DNA from: Tepidibacillus_B infernus
GTDB taxonomy: Bacteria > Bacillota > Bacilli > Tepidibacillales > Tepidibacillaceae
Assembly: GCF_048898065.1 (NCBI RefSeq)
Contig: NZ_JBLWFI010000001.1
Coordinates: 310,001-374,000, forward strand
Direction: 5' to 3'
DNA: 64,000 nt
Each line of letters opens with the position of its first letter. The first letter of the stretch is position 1. Positions 26,974 to 35,161 of this stretch are shown piece after piece. The notes under the pieces are model-generated. The model ran no database searches. It was not told the origin of the DNA and was given only the letters and a program-made list of their open reading frames with translations. The translations under genes and the position numbers were made by a program.

Positions 26974-28101
26974 ATGGATTTTTCAAAAAAATATCTCAAA
27001 TATATTGATTATTGGATCATTATGATCGTTATTGGCTTAGGTGTATTTAGTTATTTTGGGATTTCTAGTGCAAAACCAGATAGTTCTTTTGCAACAAAAC
27101 AATTGATTTGGTTTGTGTTAGGTTTCTTTGTCTTGATCATGGTCTTGTTGATTGATTATGAACTATTAAGCCAATACGCGTACTTTCTATATGGAATTGG
27201 AATGGTTCTATTACTAGGGCTATTATTTTTTGCAGACGAAACAAAAGGTATTACGGGGTGGTACGAAATTGCTGGGATAAAATTTCAGCCGTCAGAGCCG
27301 ATGAAAATTTTTACGATTATCACCCTAGCAAGGTACCTTCATAAACGAGAAGAACGGCCTTTTAATCGATTTATTGATCTTTATCCTATTTTTTTGATCA
27401 TTGGTGCTCCTCTCCTTTTAATTCTTTTACAACCTGACTTAGGGACTGGATTAGTCTTTATTACGATCATGGTTAGTATGATGTTAGTCTACGGAGTAAA
27501 AATCAAACATTTTGCCATCTTAGGTAGTATAGGAGCAACAGGGATTGCATTCTTAACGTATCTTTATTATTTTCAGGAAAAAATCTTCTTCAAAATCATC
27601 GCTAAATACCAGTGGCTTCGATTAACTTCCTTTTTAGATCCTAGTAAGGATCCAGTAGGCAGTGGATATCAAGTGATCCAGTCGCTAATCGCTGTTGGCT
27701 CAGGAATGTTAAAAGGAGTTGGCTTATATCAGGGAAAACAGGGGAAGAATAACTGGGTACCTGAGGCCCATACAGACTTCATCTTTTCTGTGATTGCAGA
27801 GGAGCATGGCTTTATAGGGGCTAGTTTATTGATCTTACTCTTTTTTCTCTTGATTTATCGTATTGTTCGGATTGGGATGGAATCAAAAGACCGCTTTGGT
27901 ACTTATGTAGCTGCTGGAATGGTCGGCATGTGGGTCTTTACCATCTATGAGAATGTGGGCATGACCATTAGTTTAATGCCGATTACAGGGATTCCGTTAC
28001 CTTTTATTAGTTATGGGGGAAGTTCTTTATTGGCCAATTTTATTTCATTAGGAATTATTTTAAATATAGGGATGAGAAGAAAAACATTAATGTTTGAATA
28101 A
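26974..28101 (+). CDS. rodA: SEDS-family peptidoglycan glycosyltransferase RodA
   Basis: Polytopic membrane glycosyltransferase (375 residues, about ten helices) that works with PBP2 in elongation. The SEDS signatures are the segment GSGYQVIQSLIAVGSGMLKGVG near residue 225 (seen in parts), and NWVPEAHTDFIFSVIAEEHG followed by ITGIPLPFISYGGSS near 335. The RodA rather than FtsW/SpoVE assignment rests on its place beside mreBCD, mrdA and minCD. It is separated from minD by a terminator, so it has its own promoter. ATG 26974 follows AGGGAGGC. Confidence 0.92.
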   Translation: MDFSKKYLKYIDYWIIMIVIGLGVFSYFGISSAKPDSSFATKQLIWFVLGFFVLIMVLLIDYELLSQYAYFLYGIGMVLLLGLLFFADETKGITGWYEIAGIKFQPSEPMKIFTIITLARYLHKREERPFNRFIDLYPIFLIIGAPLLLILLQPDLGTGLVFITIMVSMMLVYGVKIKHFAILGSIGATGIAFLTYLYYFQEKIFFKIIAKYQWLRLTSFLDPSKDPVGSGYQVIQSLIAVGSGMLKGVGLYQGKQGKNNWVPEAHTDFIFSVIAEEHGFIGASLLILLFFLLIYRIVRIGMESKDRFGTYVAAGMVGMWVFTIYENVGMTISLMPITGIPLPFISYGGSSLLANFISLGIILNIGMRRKTLMFE

Positions 28102-28138
28102 GGTATATATTCCTTTGGCTTGTCATATCTTTTATTAA

Positions 28139-28292
28139 GTTTGTATATTCCAACGCGCTCCGTTGTCCGTATATTTCTATGACAGAAAAAAAGGTGAGAA
28201 ATACATTCCCAAAGTACACAAAGTGTACAAGTGACGCTACACAGCTAAAGCTGCTAGTCGTCCTACGATCGCTGTTTTTGGAATATACAAAC
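28139..28292 (+). repeat. MITE-like element with perfect 15-bp inverted ends
   Basis: The left end GTTTGTATATTCCAA (28139-28153) is the exact reverse complement of the right end (28278-28292). Inside are several small inverted repeats: CAACG/CGTTG, GTACAC-AAA-GTGTAC, CAGC-TAAA-GCTG and GACG/CGTC. There is no open reading frame. A left-end fragment of the same element lies at 16222. Size and structure fit a non-autonomous element or an intergenic REP-like repeat. It stands between rodA and spoIVFA. Confidence 0.8.
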
Positions 28293-28307
28293 CTCCAATG
28301 ATGAGAG

Positions 28308-28328
28308 GAAGAAAGTTACACTTTCTTT
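28308..28328 (+). other. Hairpin upstream of spoIVFA
   Basis: AGAAAGT, a TAC loop and ACTTTCT form a 7-bp stem, extendable by one A-T and one G-T pair. TTTACTTTT follows. It may be a weak terminator for rodA or for transcripts from the repeat element. Confidence 0.4.
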
Positions 28329-28363
28329 ACTTTTAAATAAGACAAGCCGAAAGGATGAGAAGT

Positions 28364-29014
28364 GTGAGGGGGCCGCAAAAACCTAGTCGTATCCCATTTC
28401 CAACCAAAAAGAAAACCTATCCCTATTCAACCCAAGTAGAGAATAAAGATCATTTTAAGTCTGTATTTAGGATTTTTTTATCGCTGGTGCTAATTACCGC
28501 CCTTTATTTTGTATTTCAATCAAACCATCCTGTTGCTCAAATGATCCAAAACTTTACAAAAGAGGCTTTAACAAAGGAATATAATTTTGCTGGTGTGAAT
28601 CGTTGGTATCACGAAACATTTGCAGGGAACCCAGCGATTTTACCTACCTTCGCCATCAAAGAAAAATCATCCGAGACTCAAGTTTTTGGGTCCCCTATCA
28701 ACACTCCACCTATTGATGTAAAAGGAGCAGATCAGGGAATCCTGATCCAAACCAATTCAGCTGAAACCGTTGTTGCGGTAGACAGAGGATTAGTTAAATT
28801 TGTAGGGGAAGACCAAAAGCTAGGACAGACCATCATAATTCGTCATACCAATGGAATTGAAAGTATTTATGGAAGACTTAGCAAAATTGAAGTAACTACA
28901 AATGATTGGATTGAAGCAGGTCAAATGGTTGGAAGAACAGAACGAATCTTGTTTTTTGCTATGAAAAACCAAGACAAATACATCAATCCTTTGGGTGTGA
29001 TACCGTTTGATTAA
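28364..29014 (+). CDS. spoIVFA: Stage IV sporulation protein FA (SpoIVFA)
   Basis: Membrane protein that holds the SpoIVFB protease inactive in the outer forespore membrane until engulfment is complete. About 216 residues: a basic cytoplasmic N terminus, a membrane helix near 35-52, and a degenerate M23/LytM domain at the C terminus (QTIIIRHTNGIESIYGRLSKI). The usual catalytic His before the Leu-Ser is Arg here, so it is probably not an active endopeptidase, as expected for SpoIVFA. GTG 28364 is preferred over ATG 28355, which abuts the AAGG site. It overlaps spoIVFB by 8 bp. Confidence 0.88.
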   Translation: MRGPQKPSRIPFPTKKKTYPYSTQVENKDHFKSVFRIFLSLVLITALYFVFQSNHPVAQMIQNFTKEALTKEYNFAGVNRWYHETFAGNPAILPTFAIKEKSSETQVFGSPINTPPIDVKGADQGILIQTNSAETVVAVDRGLVKFVGEDQKLGQTIIIRHTNGIESIYGRLSKIEVTTNDWIEAGQMVGRTERILFFAMKNQDKYINPLGVIPFD

Positions 29015-29870
29015 CATCCTATCTGAAACCAAAATCGCTATTAATCCTTTTTTTTGGCTTGTGATTGTAGGGGCAATTCTTACAGGGCAGTTTTTAGAAA
29101 TCATTACCCTATTTGGAATTGTGATTATTCATGAACTTGGACATGTCTTTGCAGCAAGAAGTTATGACTGGAAAGTAACGGAGATTCAGCTATTGCCCTT
29201 TGGTGGAGTAGCCAAAGTAGAACAAGCAACAGATTCACTCTGGCAAGAGTTTATTGTAGCGATTGCAGGGCCATTTCAAAATCTAATGATGATTTTGGTC
29301 GCGATCGTTTTTGAGAGATTACATTTGTGGTCAAATGATTGGACCACTTTTTTTATTCAAGCAAATACTTGGATTGGTTTATTTAATCTTTTACCTATTT
29401 CTCCCCTTGATGGGGGCAAACTTATGAAGATCTTTTTTTACATCTTTTTGTCATTTAGAAAAGCGATCCATACCTCCATTTTTTTAAGTCTTTTTTTATC
29501 CGTGATTTTTCTTATTTGGGGAAGTGGGTTTGGATTTAGTGAGAAAATGAATATCAATGGTCTTTTTCTAGCGATCTTTTTTATCTACATCAATTGGATG
29601 GATGCAAAGCAATTACCTTATCATTTTTGGCAATTTCTCTTGATGAAGGTACAAATGGAACCAATGAGAAATGTAGCTGCTATTCCTATTATCGTCCATC
29701 AAGACACTACTGTGATGCAGGCTTTACGTTTATTAAGAAAACAACGTTATCATCTTTTTTATCTATTATCCAATAATGGTGAGGTGATTCGTGTACTCCC
29801 CGAAGAAAAAGTACTACAAACCATTTATCAGGGAAAAGAATTGTATCAACCCATTCATCATATACTCTGA
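29007..29870 (+). CDS. spoIVFB: Intramembrane metalloprotease SpoIVFB
   Basis: Site-2-type zinc protease that cleaves pro-SigK in the mother cell during sporulation. The 287-residue protein has about six membrane helices, the zinc motif HELGH at 42-46 and the third ligand in NLLPISPLDGGKL near 128-140. A C-terminal CBS-like region (HQDTTVMQALRLLRKQRYHLFYLL) follows, as in SpoIVFB. TTG 29007 overlaps the end of spoIVFA; GGGTGTGAT is a modest ribosome site, so the level is likely set by coupling. Confidence 0.93.
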   Translation: MINILSETKIAINPFFWLVIVGAILTGQFLEIITLFGIVIIHELGHVFAARSYDWKVTEIQLLPFGGVAKVEQATDSLWQEFIVAIAGPFQNLMMILVAIVFERLHLWSNDWTTFFIQANTWIGLFNLLPISPLDGGKLMKIFFYIFLSFRKAIHTSIFLSLFLSVIFLIWGSGFGFSEKMNINGLFLAIFFIYINWMDAKQLPYHFWQFLLMKVQMEPMRNVAAIPIIVHQDTTVMQALRLLRKQRYHLFYLLSNNGEVIRVLPEEKVLQTIYQGKELYQPIHHIL

Positions 29871-29927
29871 CTATCAGGATATGATAAAATAAATTAAATA
29901 GAATTTGGACGGGAAGGAAGGGAAACG

Positions 29928-31391
29928 ATGAGAAAGATCATTGTCCATGTGACACAGCATGATTCAAGAGCAGCCATACTAGAAGATGAACGACTTGTGG
30001 AATTTTATGTTCAAAAACTTGATGATGAACAACTAGCTGGAAATATCTACCTAGGAAAGGTAGTTAACGTGTTGCCAGGAATGCAGGCTGCTTTTGTCGA
30101 TATTGGCCTTGACCGAAATGCTTTTTTGTATGTGGATGATGCTGTCCCTTCCAAAAAGCAAGAAGAGCGAGGAAAGAAAGTGCTACCAACAATAAAAGAA
30201 GTTTTGCAAGTAGGGCAGGAAGTGCTCGTACAGGTCAAAAAAGAATCCTTTGGCAATAAAGGGCCAAGGGTGACAAGTCATATTTCTATCCCTGGAAGAT
30301 ATCTTGTTTACATTCCAGACGGGGATTATATTGGCGTATCAAGAAAAATAGAGAGTGAAGAAGAACGAAATCGATTAAAAACGATTGGAGAATCTTTGAA
30401 GCAAGCTAATGATGGAATGATTATTCGTACAGTAGCTGAAGGGGCTAGCGAAGAACAGCTAAAAAGAGATTTTCAATTTTTACGAATGATTTGGACAAAA
30501 GTATTAGAACAAAGTTGGAAGAGCCATTCACCAATGTTATTATATAAAGATTTGGATTTAGTCCCCCGTTTAGTTAGAGATTTATTATCTGAGGATGTCG
30601 TTCAATTCATGATCGACGATGGCTTCCAATATCGTAAAATACGTGAGATGATTCAATATTCCGCACCCGAATTAACAGAACGTCTTTATTTATATACAGA
30701 AAAAGAATCGGTATTCGATGCTTTTCATATCACAGCTGAGATCGAAAAAGCGATGAAAAGAAAAGTATGGTTAAAAAGTGGAGGATATTTGATCATTGAC
30801 AGGACAGAGGCACTCACTTCAATCGATGTGAATACTGGTAAATATATCGGCCACACTAATTTGGAAGAAACCGTCCTTAAAACAAATATGGAAGCAGCGG
30901 TAGAAATTGCTCGTCAGTTAAGATTAAGGGACATTGGCGGGATTATTATTATTGATTTTATTGATATGGTACAGGAAGAACATAGAGAAAAAACGCTTCA
31001 TATCTTACAAGAAGAAATGAAGAAGGATCGAACTAAATCCAATATCTTAGGTTATACTCAGCTAGGTCTAGTTGAAATGACGAGGAAAAAAGTACGCCAA
31101 AATTTGGAGAGTACTTTATTAAGGACTTGCCCCATGTGTGATGGAATAGGTAAAGTGATTTCAGAAGAGGAAATGAGTCGGAAGATCGAGAAGGAGCTTG
31201 TAACCTACCAAGATTACACGACTATTCAAAGTCTGCTAGTTGAGGCTCATCCCTATGTCACATCTTATTTAATTGGGATAAATGGAGAGAACCTACATCG
31301 TTTAGAAAAACAACTAGGAATGAAGGTTCAAGTGAAAGGAAATCCAGCTTTTCATCTTCACCAATTCGAGATCCATCACAAGGTGGATTAG
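29928..31391 (+). CDS. rng: Ribonuclease G/E family endoribonuclease
   Basis: Endoribonuclease acting on rRNA precursors and mRNA. The 487-residue protein starts with an S1-like domain (GNIYLGKVVNVLPGMQAAFVD near 38). The catalytic metal site has Asp in IDVNTGKY near 300 and in IIDFIDM near 345. The zinc-link CPMCDGIG is near 405. It lacks the long C-terminal scaffold of RNase E, so it is of the RNase G type. The gene lies between spoIVFB and the L21 leader, a frequent place for rng in Bacillales but not in B. subtilis, which lacks it. Confidence 0.93.
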   Translation: MRKIIVHVTQHDSRAAILEDERLVEFYVQKLDDEQLAGNIYLGKVVNVLPGMQAAFVDIGLDRNAFLYVDDAVPSKKQEERGKKVLPTIKEVLQVGQEVLVQVKKESFGNKGPRVTSHISIPGRYLVYIPDGDYIGVSRKIESEEERNRLKTIGESLKQANDGMIIRTVAEGASEEQLKRDFQFLRMIWTKVLEQSWKSHSPMLLYKDLDLVPRLVRDLLSEDVVQFMIDDGFQYRKIREMIQYSAPELTERLYLYTEKESVFDAFHITAEIEKAMKRKVWLKSGGYLIIDRTEALTSIDVNTGKYIGHTNLEETVLKTNMEAAVEIARQLRLRDIGGIIIIDFIDMVQEEHREKTLHILQEEMKKDRTKSNILGYTQLGLVEMTRKKVRQNLESTLLRTCPMCDGIGKVISEEEMSRKIEKELVTYQDYTTIQSLLVEAHPYVTSYLIGINGENLHRLEKQLGMKVQVKGNPAFHLHQFEIHHKVD

Positions 31392-31421
31392 TTCCATATT
31401 AAGAGATTTTGATTGGATTTG

Positions 31422-31450
31422 TTGACACTTCCCTTCAATTATGTTACTAT
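31422..31450 (+). promoter_or_regulatory. Strong extended -10 promoter of the rplU operon
   Basis: Perfect TTGACA at 31422-31427, a 17-bp spacer, and TACTAT at 31445-31450 preceded by TGT (extended -10). Confidence 0.88.
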
Positions 31451-31456
31451 TCTTAA

Positions 31457-31553
31457 AGTATGTGTTAAATACACGAGTACCGCACAAAATGGGTTAAAGC
31501 ATCTTGTTGCACCTAATTTTGGCGAGTCCCTAAAAAGAGGAGGTTCAGCATTC
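31457..31553 (+). promoter_or_regulatory. L21 ribosomal protein leader RNA
   Basis: A leader of about 95 nt between the promoter and rplU carries the conserved elements of the Firmicutes L21 leader: TACCGCACAAAATGGG followed by CATCTTGTTGCACC. This structured element is thought to mediate autoregulation of the rplU-prp-rpmA operon by a ribosomal protein. Confidence 0.8.
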
Positions 31554-31865
31554 ATGTATGCAATTATTAAAACAGGTGGTAAACAGTACAAGGTTCAAGA
31601 AGGCGATGTCATTTACATTGAGAAATTGTCAGCAAATGAAGGGGAAACTGTTGAATTTGATCAAGTTTTAGTTGTTTCCAAAGACAATGGTATAGTCGTA
31701 GGTAACCCAACAGTTGCAGGTGCAAAAGTAACAGGTAAAGTAGAAAAACACGGTAGAGGTAAAAAAATTATCGTCTTTAAGTACAAGGCGAAGAAGAACT
31801 ACCATAAAAAACAAGGACATCGTCAACCATTTACTAAAGTAGTTATTGAAAAAATCAATGCTTAA
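31554..31865 (+). CDS. rplU: 50S ribosomal protein L21
   Basis: A 103-residue large subunit protein binding 23S rRNA. The family start MYAIIKTGGKQYKVQEGD is intact, and the C-terminal KKNYHKKQGHRQPFTKV is the L21 signature. The open frame extends upstream to 31413 through the leader RNA, but ATG 31554 with AAGAGGAGG is clearly the start. It is the first gene of rplU-prp-rpmA. Confidence 0.98.
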   Translation: MYAIIKTGGKQYKVQEGDVIYIEKLSANEGETVEFDQVLVVSKDNGIVVGNPTVAGAKVTGKVEKHGRGKKIIVFKYKAKKNYHKKQGHRQPFTKVVIEKINA

Positions 31866-31873
31866 TTAAAACG

Positions 31874-32218
31874 ATGATTCAAGTTAAAGTAATAAAATCG
31901 AGCGATGAACAACGGATTTTACAAGTTACTATTCACGGGCACGCTAATTTTGGCAAGCTTGGTCAAGATATCGTCTGTTCAGCGGTTTCAGCTTTGGCTT
32001 TAGGAGCAGTCAATTCTGTAGAAATTTTACTAGGAATAGACTTAAAGCCAGAGGAAAATCCTAAACAGGGTGGTTATTTATTTTGGAACGTCCCGCAAAT
32101 GGATGACCCTATAACAGATGATCGATTACAGTTGCTGATGAAAGCACTTGTTGAATCGTTGTTAATGATTGAAAAAGAATATGGTCGCTATATACGAGTC
32201 AATATACAAACATCCTAA
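31874..32218 (+). CDS. prp: Ribosomal-processing cysteine protease Prp
   Basis: A 114-residue cysteine protease (formerly YsxB) that removes the N-terminal extension of ribosomal protein L27. The catalytic pair is seen as His in HGHANFG near residue 23 and Cys35 in DIVCSAVSAL. It stands between rplU and rpmA, the diagnostic place, and the L27 encoded next carries the cleavable leader (see rpmA). ATG 31874 lies 8 bp after the rplU stop. Confidence 0.95.
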   Translation: MIQVKVIKSSDEQRILQVTIHGHANFGKLGQDIVCSAVSALALGAVNSVEILLGIDLKPEENPKQGGYLFWNVPQMDDPITDDRLQLLMKALVESLLMIEKEYGRYIRVNIQTS

Positions 32219-32233
32219 CAGGAGGTGGACATT

Positions 32234-32524
32234 ATGTTAAAAATGAACTTACAACTCTTTGCTTCTAAAAAGGGAGTAGGTAGTACTAAAAACGGTCGTG
32301 ATAGTATTGCAAAACGTCTTGGTGTAAAACGTGCTGACGGACAACACGTTTCTGCTGGTAGCATTTTAGTTCGCCAACGTGGTACTAAAATTTATCCAGG
32401 TGTAAATGTGGGTATCGGTGGCGATGACACTTTGTTTGCTAAAGTAGAAGGCGTTGTGAAATTTGAACGTCTTGGACGTGACCGTAAAAAAGTAAGTGTT
32501 TATCCTGTAGCTGCTGAAGCTTAA
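32234..32524 (+). CDS. rpmA: 50S ribosomal protein L27 with Prp-cleaved leader
   Basis: A 96-residue ribosomal protein near the peptidyl transferase centre. The N terminus MLKMNLQLF precedes ASKKGVGSTKNGRDS; Prp cleaves after the Phe in this Firmicutes-type leader to expose the functional N terminus. ATG 32234 follows AGGAGGTGGAC; the in-frame GTG 32225 lies inside that site. A strong terminator ends the operon. Confidence 0.98.
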   Translation: MLKMNLQLFASKKGVGSTKNGRDSIAKRLGVKRADGQHVSAGSILVRQRGTKIYPGVNVGIGGDDTLFAKVEGVVKFERLGRDRKKVSVYPVAAEA

Positions 32525-32556
32525 GAGTTTGATTTAAATCTGATTAGATTAAAGCG

Positions 32557-32587
32557 ATTCCCAGTCAATAGGCTGGGAATTTTTTTT
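32557..32587 (+). terminator. Intrinsic terminator after rpmA
   Basis: An 8-bp stem, ATTCCCAG with CTGGGAAT, and a 7-8 T tract. The T tract overlaps the -35 of the spo0B promoter. Confidence 0.88.
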
Positions 32588-32613
32588 GCCAAAACCATAA
32601 CCTTTGATATACT
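32586..32613 (+). promoter_or_regulatory. Promoter of spo0B-obg
   Basis: TTGCCA at 32586-32591, a 16-bp spacer, and TATACT at 32608-32613 preceded by TGA (extended -10). It starts within the T tract of the rpmA terminator. Confidence 0.65.
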
Positions 32614-32650
32614 ATATGGATGATAGGAATTAGAAAGTGGAGTTGAGTAC

Positions 32651-33277
32651 ATGATAGATAAGAATCTGATTCAACAAACGAATGAAGAAGGAAGCGATGA
32701 TTATCATATAAAAATAATAGATCTGATGAAATTTTATCGTCATGATTGGTTAAACCATTTTCAAGTGATCTTAGGGTATGTTTCATTAAAAAAATATGAG
32801 CAAATTCCTCACTACATACAAAAGGTCATTGAAGATGCAAAAAAGCGAAGCATCATTTCAAATTTTGAACCAAGTGAATTAGCCGTTTTTTTGTATATGA
32901 TGATGATCGAATACCCAAAACTAAATATAGAATTAGAACTAGATGAAGGGTTAGAAATCAAAGAAGAAGATGTGGATGGAAAGTGGATTTTACACCATTT
33001 AAAAGGATTTCTTGATCTTTTTGATCAAAGGGCAAAGATGGATGAAGAATACCATTCCTTATTTCTTTCACTAAACAACTTAGACAAAAAAATGATTATC
33101 ATCTTTGAATATGAGGGAAATATTAGCCCCGTGATGGAGAAAATAAAAGCCATGGGCAAACAAATTGACTCTGAAGGTGGAAAATTTGAAATCGATTTAT
33201 ACAATGAAGATGAATGTATCATGGAACTTCACTTTCCGTTTAAAGGAATTAGAGGTGTAAATCATGTTTGTAGATAA
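32651..33277 (+). CDS. spo0B: Sporulation phosphotransferase Spo0B
   Basis: Relays phosphate from Spo0F to Spo0A in the sporulation phosphorelay. The 208-residue protein has the phospho-accepting His31 in YRHDWLNHFQVILGYVSL, the histidine-kinase-like dimer helix motif. The C-terminal domain is a degenerate ATPase fold with no clear nucleotide motifs. It overlaps obg by 14 bp, as in B. subtilis. ATG 32651 follows GTGGAGTTGAGT. Confidence 0.92.
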   Translation: MIDKNLIQQTNEEGSDDYHIKIIDLMKFYRHDWLNHFQVILGYVSLKKYEQIPHYIQKVIEDAKKRSIISNFEPSELAVFLYMMMIEYPKLNIELELDEGLEIKEEDVDGKWILHHLKGFLDLFDQRAKMDEEYHSLFLSLNNLDKKMIIIFEYEGNISPVMEKIKAMGKQIDSEGGKFEIDLYNEDECIMELHFPFKGIRGVNHVCR

Positions 33278-34547
33278 AGTAAAAATTTATGTAAAAGCTG
33301 GTGATGGCGGCAATGGCCAAAAAGCCTTCCGCCGAGAAAAATATGTTCCTATGGGCGGTCCCGCTGGTGGTGATGGTGGAAAAGGTGGGGATATTGTTTT
33401 TCAAGTTGATGAGGGATTAAGAACCTTATTAGATTTTCGCTATCAAAAGCATTTCAAAGCGGAAAGAGGGGAACATGGCCGTAGCAAAGCACAGCACGGG
33501 GCTAATGCAGAAGACATGGTGATCAAAGTTCCACCTGGGACAGTGATTATTGATGATGATACCCAAGCAGTGATTGCAGATTTAACCCGTCATGATCAAA
33601 GGGTTGTCGTAGCAAGGGGTGGCCGTGGTGGCCGTGGGAATATGAGATTTGCAACACCTGCCAACCCTGCTCCAGATATCGCTGAAAAGGGTGAGCCTGG
33701 TGAAGAACGTTATTTGGTTTTAGAATTAAAAGTGATGGCTGATGTTGGGCTAGCTGGATTCCCGAGTGTAGGGAAATCTACTTTACTTTCTTCTGTCTCC
33801 AAAGCAAAGCCCAAAATTGCAGCATACCATTTTACAACCCTTTCTCCTAATTTAGGTGTTGTGGATGTAGGAGATGGGCGGAGCTTTGTAATGGCTGATT
33901 TACCAGGATTGATTGAAGGAGCCCATATAGGTGCAGGATTAGGCCATCAATTTTTAAGGCATATTGAACGAACCAGAGTTATTGTCCATGTTGTTGATAT
34001 GGCAGGCACAGAAGGAAGGAACCCTTACCAGGATTGGGTCAAAATCAATCAGGAATTGGAGCAATATAATTTAAGACTGATGGAGCGCCCACAAATTATT
34101 GCCGCGAACAAAATGGATGTACCAGGAGCAGAAGAGAACTTAGCCCATTTTCGCGAAAATGTAGGGGAGCAGTATCCCATTTATCCAATCTCAGCTGCAA
34201 CAAAACAAGGAGTTCAAGAATTATTATATGGAATTGCTGATCTGCTTGATCAAATACCAGCAACACCGCTTGTTGAAGAGATTGAACAAGAGGAAAGAAA
34301 AGTCTATAAGGATGAACCTGTGGAAGAAGATACTTTTACTGTAAGAAAAGAAAATGAAATTTATGTAGTTGAAGGAGCAAAAATAGAAAAACTATTTAAA
34401 ATGACGGATTTCAATCACTATGATTCAGTTCAGCGCTTTGCTCGAATCTTAAGGAAGATGGGTGTAGATGATGAATTGCGTAGATTAGGTGCCGAAAATG
34501 GAGATAGTGTTCGAATTGCTGATTATGAATTTGAATTTGTAGAATAA
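33264..34547 (+). CDS. obg: GTPase Obg (ribosome assembly, stress)
   Basis: Essential GTPase bound to the 50S particle. The 427-residue protein has the glycine-rich Obg domain at 1-158 (GDGGNGQKAFRREKYVPMGG), the G domain with G1 GFPSVGKS near 165, DLPGL (G3) and NKMD (G4), and a C-terminal OCT domain near 345-425. It overlaps spo0B, so expression is coupled to the phosphorelay gene. A terminator follows. Confidence 0.98.
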   Translation: MFVDKVKIYVKAGDGGNGQKAFRREKYVPMGGPAGGDGGKGGDIVFQVDEGLRTLLDFRYQKHFKAERGEHGRSKAQHGANAEDMVIKVPPGTVIIDDDTQAVIADLTRHDQRVVVARGGRGGRGNMRFATPANPAPDIAEKGEPGEERYLVLELKVMADVGLAGFPSVGKSTLLSSVSKAKPKIAAYHFTTLSPNLGVVDVGDGRSFVMADLPGLIEGAHIGAGLGHQFLRHIERTRVIVHVVDMAGTEGRNPYQDWVKINQELEQYNLRLMERPQIIAANKMDVPGAEENLAHFRENVGEQYPIYPISAATKQGVQELLYGIADLLDQIPATPLVEEIEQEERKVYKDEPVEEDTFTVRKENEIYVVEGAKIEKLFKMTDFNHYDSVQRFARILRKMGVDDELRRLGAENGDSVRIADYEFEFVE

Positions 34548-34580
34548 CTTAAAGGAATAGAATCATTTAGTGAAGACCAG

Positions 34581-34606
34581 CTTAGGGGAAACCCTAAGTT
34601 TTTTTT
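34581..34606 (+). terminator. Intrinsic terminator after obg
   Basis: A perfect 7-bp stem, CTTAGGG-GAAA-CCCTAAG, with a GNRA loop and eight Ts. Confidence 0.92.
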
Positions 34607-34625
34607 ATTCCCTTAAAAATTTTAC

Positions 34626-34654
34626 TTGTTTAAAGTGAAAAGAAGGATTACAAT
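34626..34654 (+). promoter_or_regulatory. Promoter of pheB-hom-thrC-thrB
   Basis: TTGTTT at 34626-34631, a 17-bp spacer, and TACAAT at 34649-34654, 42 bp before pheB. Confidence 0.6.
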
Positions 34655-34696
34655 GTCTATTATAAACAAACAAATGTTTATTTCAGGGGGACAATA

Positions 34697-35149
34697 ATGA
34701 GTAAACGAAAAAGTGAAGAAATCTATTATTTAGTGCGGTCAGACATTTTACCTGAAGCGATTTTAAAAACGATTGAAGCAAAAAAGTTACTGGATAGTCA
34801 TGAAGTAGAAACCGTGTATGAAGCGGTAGAAAAAGTTGGCTTAAGTCGAAGTGCCTATTATAAATACAAAGATGGGGTCTTTCCCTTTAATGCAATGATG
34901 AAAGAAAAGATCGTGACCATTTCGATGGATCTTGAACATAAATCAGGAATTTTGTCCAAGGTTTTAACCTATATTGCTCAGATTGGTGGGAATATTTTAA
35001 CGATCAACCAAACCATCCCTTTGCAAGAGACGGCGAATGTAATTCTATCAATCGATACCGTCTATATGGAATTAAGTGTTACCGATTTACTAGATACTTT
35101 AAAAAAAATGCCGGGAGTACGCAAAACACAAATATTAGGAAGAGGATAG
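34697..35149 (+). CDS. pheB: ACT domain protein, PheB/UPF0735 family
   Basis: A 150-residue protein with an N-terminal HTH-like region (AVEKVGLSRSAYYKYKDGVFPF) and a C-terminal ACT domain (SMDLEHKSGILSKVLTYIAQIGGNILTINQ) that probably senses an amino acid. Despite the name its function is uncertain. It sits between obg and the threonine genes and shares their promoter, which suggests a regulatory role in aromatic or threonine metabolism; this is inference. Confidence 0.9.
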   Translation: MSKRKSEEIYYLVRSDILPEAILKTIEAKKLLDSHEVETVYEAVEKVGLSRSAYYKYKDGVFPFNAMMKEKIVTISMDLEHKSGILSKVLTYIAQIGGNILTINQTIPLQETANVILSIDTVYMELSVTDLLDTLKKMPGVRKTQILGRG

Positions 35150-35161
35150 GAGAGAGAAAAG

